The position numbers and the translations under genes were made by a program. The notes under the pieces are model-generated. The model worked only from the letters and a program-made list of their open reading frames with translations. It had not been told where the DNA came from and did no database searches. From IMG/VR virus record IMGVR_UViG_3300013006_001467, positions 1-29,105 of that record: 29,105 nt of DNA, one strand, 5' to 3'. Within the stretch, counting starts at the first letter, position 1; every line of letters starts with the position of its first letter. Source of the stretch: a virus. Shown here piece after piece: positions 1 through 6,601 of this stretch.

Positions 1-1198
1 AACTATAAACATAAGGTCTAGAAATTGTTGCTGTTGATATTTGCCAGTACGCAGTATTTGTTGGAACGGTTCCTATAGGTACATCTTGGGTGGCTGTGTA
101 ATTTGATATGCCATAACGAACAATGTTTCCGCTGCCATAAAATAATGCAGGATTCCAAGTTGGGGCATAGGCCAATCGATTGCGAACTTTTACAGCAAAT
201 GTATAAGAATTTTCTGTCAAACCCGAGTCGGGTATGTAACCATACAACCAACCAGTGGTTGGGTCAAGCTCAAGCCCTGGTGGAATATTATAATCCCCAT
301 CAAGATCCAGAATGTACTCAAATGCTTGTCCAGTAAAAGTAATTGCATCAAATTTAAATGCATACCAGTTGTCGGCACGAGTTGATCCAATGTATCCTTC
401 GGGTGTTGTTATTATTGGCACATATTCTGGAGTTACGTCTGCTGTGATAAATGTATCGTCCGCAGTGTCTTGTGTGTTGTCCGCAGTCAGTGTGCTCTTG
501 GAATATACAAAGATAGAAAAACTTCGAACATCAGATTCTTTGCCATCGGTTACTTCTACAGCAAATTGATAATTTTGATTTATGGATTCCAGCGTGATGT
601 CAAACGGATATTGATCATAATTTGTAACTGAAAATCCCGGTGTGCCTGAACCAACGGGCGTAAGGGGAGTAATGATTCCAGATATAATACCAGTGAGTGG
701 GTCTAGCGTGGTTCCCAATGGCAATTGCCCACCAATGACTTTGAAAATTACTGTGTCGGTAGGGTCTGTCTCTGAAATTTCAAGTTGCACACTGGCTTCT
801 GTTCCGTCATAGAACTGAGCAATTTCTCCAGCCGGAGTAGTAAATTTTGGCGAATCTTGTCCAGCAATAGTAATACTAAACGTTCTATCAGCCAGTCTGT
901 TGATCACAGTGATATTATCAATTGTGGTGGTAGTGTATGCTCTGACAGCAAATTTACTAACTACATTCCTTGACACTGTGGTAGGTACTCCTTGAACTCC
1001 TGCAATGGCCTTTGGGATTCCTACAATTAGTCCACTGGTGCTAATTTCAACTCCTCCAGGTAATTCACCTGCAATGGTTTGAAAATATACTGTGCTCACT
1101 GAATCTGGATCCTCTGCTAATAAAGGAACCTGAAAGAATACATTTTCAGGGTAAGTTCCTAAATTGCCAGCAGGCGTGAGCCAAATTGGTTGTGCCAT
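1..1198 (-). CDS. Virion protein with Ig-like (He_PIG/cadherin-like) repeats, partial
   Basis: Reads from an ATG at 1198 (MAQPIWLTPAGNLG) and is open through the left edge, so the C-terminus is missing. The visible ~399 residues carry at least three copies of the pattern LPxGxxLDPxTGxIxG (for example LPLGTTLDPLTGIISG and IPPGLELDPTTGWLYG) separated by beta-rich Thr/Val/Ile-rich stretches. That is the signature of putative Ig or cadherin-like domains, common in phage tail, baseplate or capsid-decoration proteins. The ATG lies 2 nt after the stop of the small fibre-type gene upstream, so the two probably share the CATAAATA late-type promoter at 1484-1491. A structural role is inferred from domain type and neighbours; the exact particle location is unknown. 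Confidence 0.75.
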   Translation of the reverse strand, partial: MAQPIWLTPAGNLGTYPENVFFQVPLLAEDPDSVSTVYFQTIAGELPGGVEISTSGLIVGIPKAIAGVQGVPTTVSRNVVSKFAVRAYTTTTIDNITVINRLADRTFSITIAGQDSPKFTTPAGEIAQFYDGTEASVQLEISETDPTDTVIFKVIGGQLPLGTTLDPLTGIISGIITPLTPVGSGTPGFSVTNYDQYPFDITLESINQNYQFAVEVTDGKESDVRSFSIFVYSKSTLTADNTQDTADDTFITADVTPEYVPIITTPEGYIGSTRADNWYAFKFDAITFTGQAFEYILDLDGDYNIPPGLELDPTTGWLYGYIPDSGLTENSYTFAVKVRNRLAYAPTWNPALFYGSGNIVRYGISNYTATQDVPIGTVPTNTAYWQISTATISRPYVYS

Positions 1199-1200
1199 GA

Positions 1201-1464
1201 TTAAAACGTAGATCCCAGTATGCGTTTCCAAATAGTTGTGCTGTCATCCACATAGTCAGCAAAACAGTAATAGAAATATTGATCATCATATGAAGTCATG
1301 CCGGCTAAATCACCCAGTTGTCCTTCACTTGTTTCAGGAGGAGTTGTTTGTGATCTACTGTAAAGTTCGGAAAAATTGTTATTGCACTTGTTGTATGCTG
1401 TGCGCAACGGATCACCAGCACCGTCATTGGCTGTGGCTCCGATATTGATAACCTGTTGTGTCAT
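1201..1464 (-). CDS. Small fibre-type virion protein with shared N-terminal module
   Basis: 87 residues. The N-terminus (MTQQVINIGATANDGAGDPL, then RTAYNKCNNNFSELY) is the short module found at the start of many phage fibre or appendage proteins, and it also begins the large plus-strand fibre gene at 26819. The C-terminal half (YYCFADYVDDSTTIWKRI) is short and has no recognisable domain. A TTG six bases upstream could extend the frame, but ATG 1464 is preferred because AGAGGA sits at 1472-1477 with normal spacing. A CATAAATA late-type promoter is at 1484-1491. Probably a small baseplate- or fibre-associated protein; function inferred. Confidence 0.75.
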   Translation of the reverse strand: MTQQVINIGATANDGAGDPLRTAYNKCNNNFSELYSRSQTTPPETSEGQLGDLAGMTSYDDQYFYYCFADYVDDSTTIWKRILGSTF

Positions 1465-1483
1465 AAACAATCCTCTTTTGGAT

Positions 1484-1491
1484 TATTTATG
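1484..1491 (-). promoter_or_regulatory. T4-type late promoter octamer CATAAATA
   Basis: CATAAATA on the minus strand (plus TATTTATG), about 20 nt before the ATG at 1464, with the ribosome site in between. It matches the T4-type late consensus TATAAATA, whose first base varies in related phages. The same octamer precedes the genes starting at 26296 and 26819. Confidence 0.5.
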
Positions 1492-1516
1492 TCAAAACAA
1501 CTGATACGTATTTGGA

Positions 1517-1840
1517 TTAGCCAGGACTAAAGCTTGAACCACAGCCGCAGGTTGTTTCTGCCTGCGGATTATCAATTACAAATTTAGAACCCATAAGATC
1601 GTCACTGTAACGTATGGTTGCGCCCTGTAAATATTGCATGCTTGCACTGTCAACTAGTATTTTGACATCATCGTAAACAAAGTCAAAATCATCTTCGTTA
1701 ATTTCTTCATCGAATGTAAAGCCATAGCTCATTCCACTACATCCTCCACCCTGGACAAAAACTCTAAGTTTGAGATTTGGATTGGTCTCTTCAGACAAAA
1801 TATCTTTGATTTTTATGATTGCGCTGTTTTCTAATTTCAT
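1517..1840 (-). CDS. A-type Fe-S cluster carrier (HesB/IscA/ErpA family)
   Basis: 107 residues, the usual size of A-type carriers. The three conserved cysteines are present: Cys34 in GGGCSGM and the C-terminal pair Cys98/Cys100 in TTCGCGSSF. These ligate or transfer Fe-S clusters to apoproteins in the cytoplasm. The start is ATG 1840, whose A overlaps the stop of the superoxide dismutase gene (TAATG), implying translational coupling. Small HesB-like proteins are known from T4-type marine phages. Which of the IscA, ErpA or SufA subtypes it resembles most cannot be told by eye. Possible roles are loading phage or host Fe-S enzymes during infection, including the radical SAM protein at 22562-23707. 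Confidence 0.9.
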   Translation of the reverse strand: MKLENSAIIKIKDILSEETNPNLKLRVFVQGGGCSGMSYGFTFDEEINEDDFDFVYDDVKILVDSASMQYLQGATIRYSDDLMGSKFVIDNPQAETTCGCGSSFSPG

Positions 1841-2382
1841 TATAGTCTTTCGTTGCAAACGTTCCAGTCAATAATCTTCCAAATATTGTCCAAGTAACGC
1901 TCTTTGTCTGCTTGGTAGTCCAAAGCCCAGGCATGTTCCCACCAATCAATAAGTACGCATATATCTGTACGTACAGCATGATTGGCAATGGTTTTGATCT
2001 CACCTGATGTACTCAAATACACCCAGCCAGATCCTTGTATTTTCATTGCAGTTTCTTTAACGGCTGCTTTGAAATCTTCGTAGGTTTTGAATTTTTCTTC
2101 AATCAGTGCCAAGACTGCCCCACGTGGGCGATTGGCTCCTTTAGGAGCACGAAGTTGGGGGAAAAACTTGTTGTGTAAAAAACTGCCAGCACGATTAAAA
2201 TCCGCATTGCCTTGACCAGCATTGTAACGTTTGGCATAGCCTTTGGCCAAATGCTCAAAATGATAGTCTATAGTGGCACGACTCATCACTGGTTCCAGTG
2301 CTTTTTCTGCATAAGGCAAAGGAGTAGTTTCCAGCTTGGCTGGACGAGTGCTTGCTTCGATTAAGTTGATTTCTTCACGCAT
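1840..2382 (-). CDS. Superoxide dismutase, Fe/Mn family
   Basis: 180 residues. All four metal ligands are visible: His41 (DYHFEH), His70 (SFLHNKFF), Asp146 and His150 ([13 protein letters not shown]), plus gateway Tyr49 and the GSGWVYL strand. The enzyme disproportionates superoxide to peroxide and oxygen. Two oddities: the segment between Tyr49 and His70 is about 18 residues shorter than in E. coli SodB, and the outer-sphere position that holds Gln in E. coli MnSOD holds His135 (IANHAV), as in some archaeal FeSODs. There is no signal peptide, so it is cytoplasmic or packaged. No clear ribosome site is visible. TATAAATA ends 5 nt before the ATG, so the message may be leaderless and late. The Fe-S carrier follows, coupled by TAATG. 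Confidence 0.9.
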   Translation of the reverse strand: MREEINLIEASTRPAKLETTPLPYAEKALEPVMSRATIDYHFEHLAKGYAKRYNAGQGNADFNRAGSFLHNKFFPQLRAPKGANRPRGAVLALIEEKFKTYEDFKAAVKETAMKIQGSGWVYLSTSGEIKTIANHAVRTDICVLIDWWEHAWALDYQADKERYLDNIWKIIDWNVCNERL

Positions 2383-2387
2383 GACAA

Positions 2388-2395
2388 TATTTATA
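2388..2395 (-). promoter_or_regulatory. Late promoter octamer TATAAATA upstream of superoxide dismutase
   Basis: A perfect T4-type late octamer on the minus strand, overlapping the stop codon of the SGNH-like gene and ending 5 nt before the SOD ATG. If used, transcription would start at or next to the ATG. It could be coincidental because the 3' end of the upstream gene is AT-rich. Confidence 0.4.
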
Positions 2396-3083
2396 CATTT
2401 AATGCTTGTGCATACTGATCTTGCCAGAGTTCACAGGCTGCCAAGTGCGCATCTTCCAACGGATGCATACCTTCATCTGTTACTGTGAATCCTTTTGAAC
2501 GACTCCAGTCCACAAAGTTTTGTTCTTCAAAAAGTTTTAAATCTGGTTTGACTAAGTCTTGCAATACTTGTACATAGTCTGGTGCATGCCAACGTCGATC
2601 AAACATGCCGTAATCCATGTAGGTTTGTATGTTGGTAATATTTTTACTTTTCAAATATGTTTGCACAGCAAACATGGTTTGTAAGTTTCTAAACTTGTTC
2701 CAAAGAATACTGCTGTTGGCACGATGTTTGTAGAACTCTATCATGTCTTCTGCTTCGGTTTGACTCACAAGATTTTGCAATTTTTCGGGGACGCAAGTTG
2801 GTCCCAATGTGATCCAGGTTTCGTGTTCGACAATATAAAAGTCCCAGCGACTGCCCCAGGTCCAATTGATCACTGCCAGGGTATCTTGTGCAGGATTGTT
2901 GGCAAAATAAGAATATACTTGTCGGGCAATATGATCATTACCGCAGCCGGGTACTGATGTAGTTGAGTAATTGCAACCTAGCTTTGTTGCTGCCTGTGCT
3001 ATCCAACTTTTGGATCCATCTGTGTTGCCTGCAAGCTCAGTGCCCCAAACAAAACTGTCGCCAAACCCTACAATTTTTTTCAT
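2391..3083 (-). CDS. SGNH/GDSL-like hydrolase family protein
   Basis: 230 residues. The N-terminus IVGFGDSFVWG carries the block-I GDS nucleophile motif (Ser10). GCGNDH at residues 46-51 and the C-terminal DEGMHPLEDAH (His207/His213) resemble the Gly/Asn blocks and catalytic His of SGNH esterases. Such proteins act as esterases or acyl-hydrolases on glycans or lipids; phage members may trim host surface polysaccharide, but the substrate here is unknown. The ATG overlaps the stop of the IF-1 gene (TAATG at 3081-3085). It is a divergent family member, so fold confidence exceeds activity confidence. Confidence 0.65.
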   Translation of the reverse strand: MKKIVGFGDSFVWGTELAGNTDGSKSWIAQAATKLGCNYSTTSVPGCGNDHIARQVYSYFANNPAQDTLAVINWTWGSRWDFYIVEHETWITLGPTCVPEKLQNLVSQTEAEDMIEFYKHRANSSILWNKFRNLQTMFAVQTYLKSKNITNIQTYMDYGMFDRRWHAPDYVQVLQDLVKPDLKLFEEQNFVDWSRSKGFTVTDEGMHPLEDAHLAACELWQDQYAQALNV

Positions 3084-3301
3084 TAACGTCTACGTGTGAT
3101 GCGGCCTCGAGTAAGGTCATACGGACTAAATTCAAGTTCTACTGAATCACCCAGTAGTACTTTGATGTTGTTTTTTCGCATGCGACCGTTTATAGTAGCC
3201 AGCACGGGTTTTTCGAACATATTAATTTTGACTCTATATGTAGCATTAGGTAATACTTCTGCTATAACCCCCTCCATTTTTACCGATTCTTCTTTTGCCA
3301 T
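3083..3301 (-). CDS. infA: Translation initiation factor IF-1
   Basis: 72 residues, the exact length of bacterial IF-1, aligning end to end without gaps. It starts MAKEESVKMEGVIAEVLPNA, has the OB-fold core MRKNNIKVLLGDSVELEF and ends PYDLTRGRITRRR. IF-1 binds the 30S A site and modulates IF-2, IF-3 and initiator tRNA during start selection. The gene sits in a run of tightly packed phage genes (6 nt after one, TAATG overlap with the next), so it belongs to the phage genome and is not host contamination. The upstream Shine-Dalgarno is weak (AAAGA), so translation probably depends on coupling. A phage-encoded IF-1 could bias initiation toward phage messages, including the leaderless ones suggested here; that role is inference. 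Confidence 0.93.
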   Translation of the reverse strand: MAKEESVKMEGVIAEVLPNATYRVKINMFEKPVLATINGRMRKNNIKVLLGDSVELEFSPYDLTRGRITRRR

Positions 3302-3306
3302 GTCTT

Positions 3307-3714
3307 TTATTTATTAAAATCCAAGGTTGCTGAAATCTTTTGCAATCTGTCATATCTAAAACTGCGCCATGCCCCAACTTCGGTATCATATACCTTGATT
3401 GCTGTTTCTTCTTTGGGTGCCAAATCTTCTTGAAGATTTTTAGATTTCTTTTTTTCTGCAACGGCTCCTGTGATCACAGGAATTGCAGGTCCTGTAGGAA
3501 TGCTTGCCTGTGGAATAAAATCTTCATTTAATGTACATTTCATTTCACGCACAGTGCCATCAGATTTTACAAACTCCACAGTGACCACAGATGTGCGTAA
3601 CAGGCCACGAATCCAATCACGTATGATGTGCCTGTTTGCCTCGTCGGCTTCTTGATATTGTGTGCCCGGTTGCCCTTTGAGCAATCGTACAATTTCTGCT
3701 TGTTCCCAAATCAT
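3307..3714 (-). CDS. WYL_2/Sm-like SH3 beta-barrel (DUF2693-type) protein
   Basis: 135 residues. A first block, VTVEFVKSDGTVREMKCTLN, is followed by a Pro/Lys-rich linker and a second block, IKVYDTEVGAWRSFRYDRL. This two-part pattern (TVREMKCTLN ... VYD...WRSFR) is that of the phage Sm-like or WYL_2 beta-barrel proteins of T4-type phages, which have no settled function. The N-terminal ~40 residues (IWEQAEIVRLLKGQPG) are an extra helical part. Two bases separate it from the gene upstream. Family recalled from memory; role unknown. Confidence 0.6.
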   Translation of the reverse strand: MIWEQAEIVRLLKGQPGTQYQEADEANRHIIRDWIRGLLRTSVVTVEFVKSDGTVREMKCTLNEDFIPQASIPTGPAIPVITGAVAEKKKSKNLQEDLAPKEETAIKVYDTEVGAWRSFRYDRLQKISATLDFNK

Positions 3715-3715
3715 A

Positions 3716-3928
3716 TTAACTCCATTTTAAATTAAACCACGATGCCCATTTACTGTCATAAAATCTAAATTCAACATAGCCCGGGACATCTCCCGTCATG
3801 TTATCCCACCGAGATTGATAATAAGCAAAATCAAAATCTGTTCCTTGTTGTAACTTTTGCTGTCTGAGTTCATTAACAATCACCAACATTTCATCCACAC
3901 GTTTGTTGTGCAGTTTTATTATGTGCAC
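3716..3928 (-). CDS. Small protein, aromatic C-terminal motif family
   Basis: 70 residues from a GTG at 3928 preceded by AAGG, overlapping the upstream gene by 10 nt; ATG 3889 is an alternative start. It ends VEFRFYDSKWASWFNLKWS, closely matching the end of the 22298-22558 product (LDFYDDRMETWFRMKY). That places it in a set of small proteins in this window with an F-x3/4-D-x3-F/W-x-L/M-K-W/Y tail. Function unknown. Confidence 0.6.
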   Translation of the reverse strand: MHIIKLHNKRVDEMLVIVNELRQQKLQQGTDFDFAYYQSRWDNMTGDVPGYVEFRFYDSKWASWFNLKWS

Positions 3929-4194
3929 GGCCAGGTTGCCTTAAACACCAGCATGTCTTGCTCATCCTCAAAGCAAACTTTATATTTTTTAGATTTGGTG
4001 AGTTTCTCATTGATCAGGGTTTGGGTGTCTTCGTCATGTCCGCCCCAGATCATGGTCCAACGGCCTTCACGATTAGTGAATGGTTCCCAGGCACGGCCGA
4101 ACTGTTGTTCACACCATTTGTGAACCTGCACACGTTTGGGCATGTCAATAAAAGTTTCATGCGTTAAGTTATTAAGTGCTGCCGGATGCATCAT
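3919..4194 (-). CDS. Small protein, F-x4-D-x3-F-x-x-x-W tail family
   Basis: 91 residues. The middle contains WCEQQFGRAWEPF and WTMIWGG; the end is CFEDEQDMLVFKATW, the same layout as the products of 13512-13721 and 15963-16211. The start ATGATG overlaps the preceding stop (TAATG). The protein looks like a compact alpha/beta domain with many tryptophans. I do not recognise a named family. Confidence 0.65.
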   Translation of the reverse strand: MMHPAALNNLTHETFIDMPKRVQVHKWCEQQFGRAWEPFTNREGRWTMIWGGHDEDTQTLINEKLTKSKKYKVCFEDEQDMLVFKATWPCT

Positions 4195-4589
4195 TATCCT
4201 CTCCTCATTGTGGCAATGTCATGTGCTTCTTCATTCGAGAACACAGGCACAGCATTGGATTTATGCATGGTGCCAATGCCCAAGATCTTGGTACCAGTGT
4301 ACTGCGGAATGTCTTTGGTGCGCACAGCACCTGAGTGTCCTGTGTCACGGCTGGCAATATGGCGGGTTTCTCTGCCAGGTGGTGCAGATAACGTATATGC
4401 CAAGGGTTCGGCACTCATAGCACGTCGACGTCGACGTTCTTCTTGCTCAATGCCTTGGGACTTCAAGAGTTCTTGCCAAGACTCCTCAAGCTCGCGGGCA
4501 CGTTGCGCTTCTGCGGCGTTACGGAATTTAACCTTGCCACGCTTCTTGCCGTTGAGGCTAAGACTGGGATGATGTAAGTGCATACTCAT
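4194..4589 (-). CDS. Conserved phage protein, basic N-terminal helix
   Basis: 131 residues from ATG 4589, which overlaps the upstream stop (TAATG). An N-terminal segment (SLNGKKRGKVKFRNAAEAQR) leads into a charged helix with RRRRR. The C-terminal region has VRTKDIPQYTGTKILGIGTM and HKSNAVPVFSNEEAHDIATM, blocks I recall from hypothetical proteins common in T4-type and other marine phages. Function unknown. The charge pattern would fit nucleic-acid or virion binding, but that is a guess. Confidence 0.7.
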   Translation of the reverse strand: MSMHLHHPSLSLNGKKRGKVKFRNAAEAQRARELEESWQELLKSQGIEQEERRRRRAMSAEPLAYTLSAPPGRETRHIASRDTGHSGAVRTKDIPQYTGTKILGIGTMHKSNAVPVFSNEEAHDIATMRRG

Positions 4590-4849
4590 TAACGTACTCC
4601 TAATACAAATGCGGTAGCAATGCCACCAGATGAAAAACGATAGCCTTCTTTGCAGGTCCAATAGTGTCGGCCAGCTTCGTAGCCGTGTTGTATTAGCCAT
4701 TTTACCCAGCGTTCGTGCCGAGCTGTAAACTCTTTCCGAGCCCACCTCCAGTCGCCTGCATCGAGGCCACCTTCTAGTATGACCATAACGTCCTGCATAA
4801 ACGGACGAGTTTCTACAATAAAATTACAGTGAGGATGTACAAGTTTCAT
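4589..4849 (-). CDS. Small unknown protein, apparently leaderless
   Basis: 86 residues, first gene of the operon that continues through IF-1. No recognised domain. The centre is Trp/Arg-rich (GDWRWARKEF, RHERWVKWLI) and the end is hydrophobic (GGIATAFVLGV). The ATG at 4847-4849 lies only 5 nt after the -10 box of the promoter at 4855-4883, and there is no Shine-Dalgarno, so the mRNA should begin at or next to the ATG. Confidence 0.6.
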   Translation of the reverse strand: MKLVHPHCNFIVETRPFMQDVMVILEGGLDAGDWRWARKEFTARHERWVKWLIQHGYEAGRHYWTCKEGYRFSSGGIATAFVLGVR

Positions 4850-4854
4850 GCTTT

Positions 4855-4883
4855 ATTATAGCACAAGTAGTATTAATGGTCAA
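4855..4883 (-). promoter_or_regulatory. Sigma70 promoter TTGACC-17-TATAAT (leaderless)
   Basis: -35 TTGACC at 4883-4878, 17-bp spacer ending TGC (extended -10), -10 TATAAT at 4860-4855. The -35 overlaps the stop codon of the FkbM gene. The predicted start is about 4848, on the ATG of the next gene. Confidence 0.85.
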
Positions 4884-5609
4884 CTAGCATTCGGCTATGC
4901 CCAAAATGTTAATTTCGGTTAGACGCTCTCTAGGAATACACAGCATGTTTTGGTAATCCACCTTGAAAAATGCATAATCTGGCACTCCAGCCAAACTTTC
5001 TTTGATTGGATCTACTCCACTGATAAAGAACTCTACCCAAATATATGGCCTGTGTTTTTTTATAGTTTTGACACCGCCTGCCAAGGCCGCACACTCGTAA
5101 CCTTCGACATCCAATTTGATAAAATCCAATCGATCAAGAGTTAGTCCGTCAATGGTTTCAATGTTGACCACGGTGCCCTCATCGGATTTGCCAATTTGCA
5201 CCATTCCAAAATCCTGTGGTGTGCCATAGTCAACGTCAGGTACCACAGCCTGTCCAGATTGCTCACCTAGTCCAGCATATCTTAAATCACAAAAGTCAAT
5301 GTCGTTCAACGCCAAACTGCCTGCTAATGCTCTAAACAATGTTAGTTGTGGTTCAAAGCTGATAATGCGTTGACCTTTGTTGCGAATTCTGTTGGCAACC
5401 GGGATAGTAAAAAATCCTGCATTGGCGCCGCCATCAATGATTATAGCACCCACTGGCAAAGTATCTATCAATGCAAAGATGTTTTTAAGTTCGCCTTCGA
5501 TATGAGTAGCACCTGTTTTGATCAGGGCTTCTGCTTGAAACGAGCAATGGCGATTTACAATAAAACGGCCGTGTATGCTGTCTAGTACTACAAAGTTTGG
5601 AATATTCAT
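4884..5609 (-). CDS. FkbM-family SAM-dependent methyltransferase
   Basis: 241 residues. SAM-binding motif I is IIDGGANAGFF (residues 57-67), the acidic strand-2 motif is ISFEPQ, and the FkbM signature LDFIKLDVEGYE follows. This family O-methylates sugars or small molecules. Phage copies often sit near glycan or virion genes and may methylate glycan on fibres or the host surface, but the acceptor is not predictable. The start ATG overlaps the holin-like gene's stop (ATGA). It is third in an operon after the endolysin and membrane protein, which is odd company and may just be shared timing. Confidence 0.88.
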   Translation of the reverse strand: MNIPNFVVLDSIHGRFIVNRHCSFQAEALIKTGATHIEGELKNIFALIDTLPVGAIIIDGGANAGFFTIPVANRIRNKGQRIISFEPQLTLFRALAGSLALNDIDFCDLRYAGLGEQSGQAVVPDVDYGTPQDFGMVQIGKSDEGTVVNIETIDGLTLDRLDFIKLDVEGYECAALAGGVKTIKKHRPYIWVEFFISGVDPIKESLAGVPDYAFFKVDYQNMLCIPRERLTEINILGIAEC

Positions 5610-5902
5610 TTAAACAATATCAAAGCCAACAACACAGCTTGTACTATAAAGCCCATGCCAATTGTGACAATGTTTAGGATATCTTTAAGTATCACTGCTC
5701 GGAAAAACAACAACACTAACCCTGCCCAGGCAAACAGCACAACATCCAAATTGGGTGTGCGATCACTCAGTCCAGTCATCAAGGCCAGCAGGGTAGGAAT
5801 AGTTGCGGCATGCACTACAATGGCTGCCAACCAACCCAGAGTTTCTGCAGAGATTTTGGTAAATGTAGTTGAAAGAAAGTTGCGTACTGTGTTAATGCTC
5901 AT
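5606..5902 (-). CDS. Three-TM membrane protein, putative holin
   Basis: 98 residues with three hydrophobic helices at about 22-44, 52-70 and 75-97 and a short N-terminal amphipathic part. It directly follows the membrane-anchored endolysin gene with an ATGA overlap. Size, topology and position fit a class I-type holin that permeabilises the inner membrane. I recall similar proteins annotated as hypothetical in marine phages, so holin is inference; an unrelated small membrane protein is the alternative. Confidence 0.6.
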   Translation of the reverse strand: MSINTVRNFLSTTFTKISAETLGWLAAIVVHAATIPTLLALMTGLSDRTPNLDVVLFAWAGLVLLFFRAVILKDILNIVTIGMGFIVQAVLLALILFK

Positions 5903-6477
5903 GGGCGTTCTCCGTAAAAAATATGTCGACCAATTTTTTCAATTTGAGGATGTTTCCATCCCGGGTTTACATAGTCTGCATGATAATAAAGTGCTTTTTG
6001 CAGACTGGGTAATCTGAATCCCTCTAACAAAACCTTTTTGGCTACTTCTTCAGATTCTCGCCACATGAGTTTGTGGATGGGTTTGACCTTGTGATTGCCT
6101 TCGCAGTACCAGCTAAACTGGCATACAACTTTTTCGTAGAACACATTCTTTTGGTATACTACACCGCAGACTGAATCTGCAAACTTTCCAGATTGCATGC
6201 GATTTAGTGTGACCTGGGCCACTGCTACTTTGCCTTCAAAGGGCTCACTTGCGGCTTCCCAGTAGATGTTGCGTGTTAGGCATTCTAATTGGCGTGTTTG
6301 TTCTGCGGCAGTGACATATCCTTCGGGCATGCCATTTCTAACATTGCGCAGACTTTCTAAACGGGCATCACATACAGCTACCACAGCAATGGCCACTGCC
6401 GCTAGTCCCAGGGCTTTTAAGAACCTCGAGAGCCACGATGTCAAATCAATTTTATTAACAGTTAAGTTTGTTTCCAT
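5899..6477 (-). CDS. SleB-like cell wall hydrolase with N-terminal signal anchor (endolysin)
   Basis: 192 residues. Residues ~20-36 (FLKALGLAAVAIAVVAV) form an N-terminal membrane anchor resembling a signal-arrest-release helix. The catalytic domain begins LTRNIYWEAASEPFEGK with the conserved Glu74, then VAVAQVTLNRMQSGKFADSV, CQFSWYCEG and LYYHADYVNPGW, all typical of Hydrolase_2/SleB peptidoglycan hydrolases, which act as lytic transglycosylases or amidases. Two Cys pairs may form periplasmic disulfides. It leads the lysis operon; the promoter at 6573-6601 gives a leader of about 90 nt and the ribosome site is weak. Confidence 0.88.
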   Translation of the reverse strand: METNLTVNKIDLTSWLSRFLKALGLAAVAIAVVAVCDARLESLRNVRNGMPEGYVTAAEQTRQLECLTRNIYWEAASEPFEGKVAVAQVTLNRMQSGKFADSVCGVVYQKNVFYEKVVCQFSWYCEGNHKVKPIHKLMWRESEEVAKKVLLEGFRLPSLQKALYYHADYVNPGWKHPQIEKIGRHIFYGERP

Positions 6478-6572
6478 AGGCTTTTACTTACTCAGTTGGT
6501 TTAAGATACTGGTTATGCCGGGACAAAATCAGGCATTTTTGCTATTAAGTGGGTAGTTATTCCACTCAATAT

Positions 6573-6601
6573 ATTATACACTAATTTAGATTACTTGTCA
6601 A
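6573..6601 (-). promoter_or_regulatory. Consensus sigma70 promoter TTGACA-17-TATAAT
   Basis: -35 TTGACA at 6601-6596 inside the 3' end of nadE, 17-bp spacer, -10 TATAAT at 6578-6573. Both hexamers are perfect. It drives the endolysin, holin-like and FkbM genes. Confidence 0.88.

Noticed and set aside
3308-3315. AATAAATA before infA as a late promoter
   Set aside because: It is 6 nt from the ATG, overlaps the upstream stop codon, and has a non-preferred first base; infA is better explained as part of the 4849-starting operon.
4136-4572. Plus-strand open frames antisense to the 4194-4589 gene
   Set aside because: Shadow frames of a well-supported minus-strand gene; no start signals.
6515-6540. 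ATGCC/GGCAT hairpin followed by TTTTT on the plus strand
   Set aside because: No plus-strand gene ends here; stem is only 5 bp with a 12-nt loop. Probably part of the endolysin leader.
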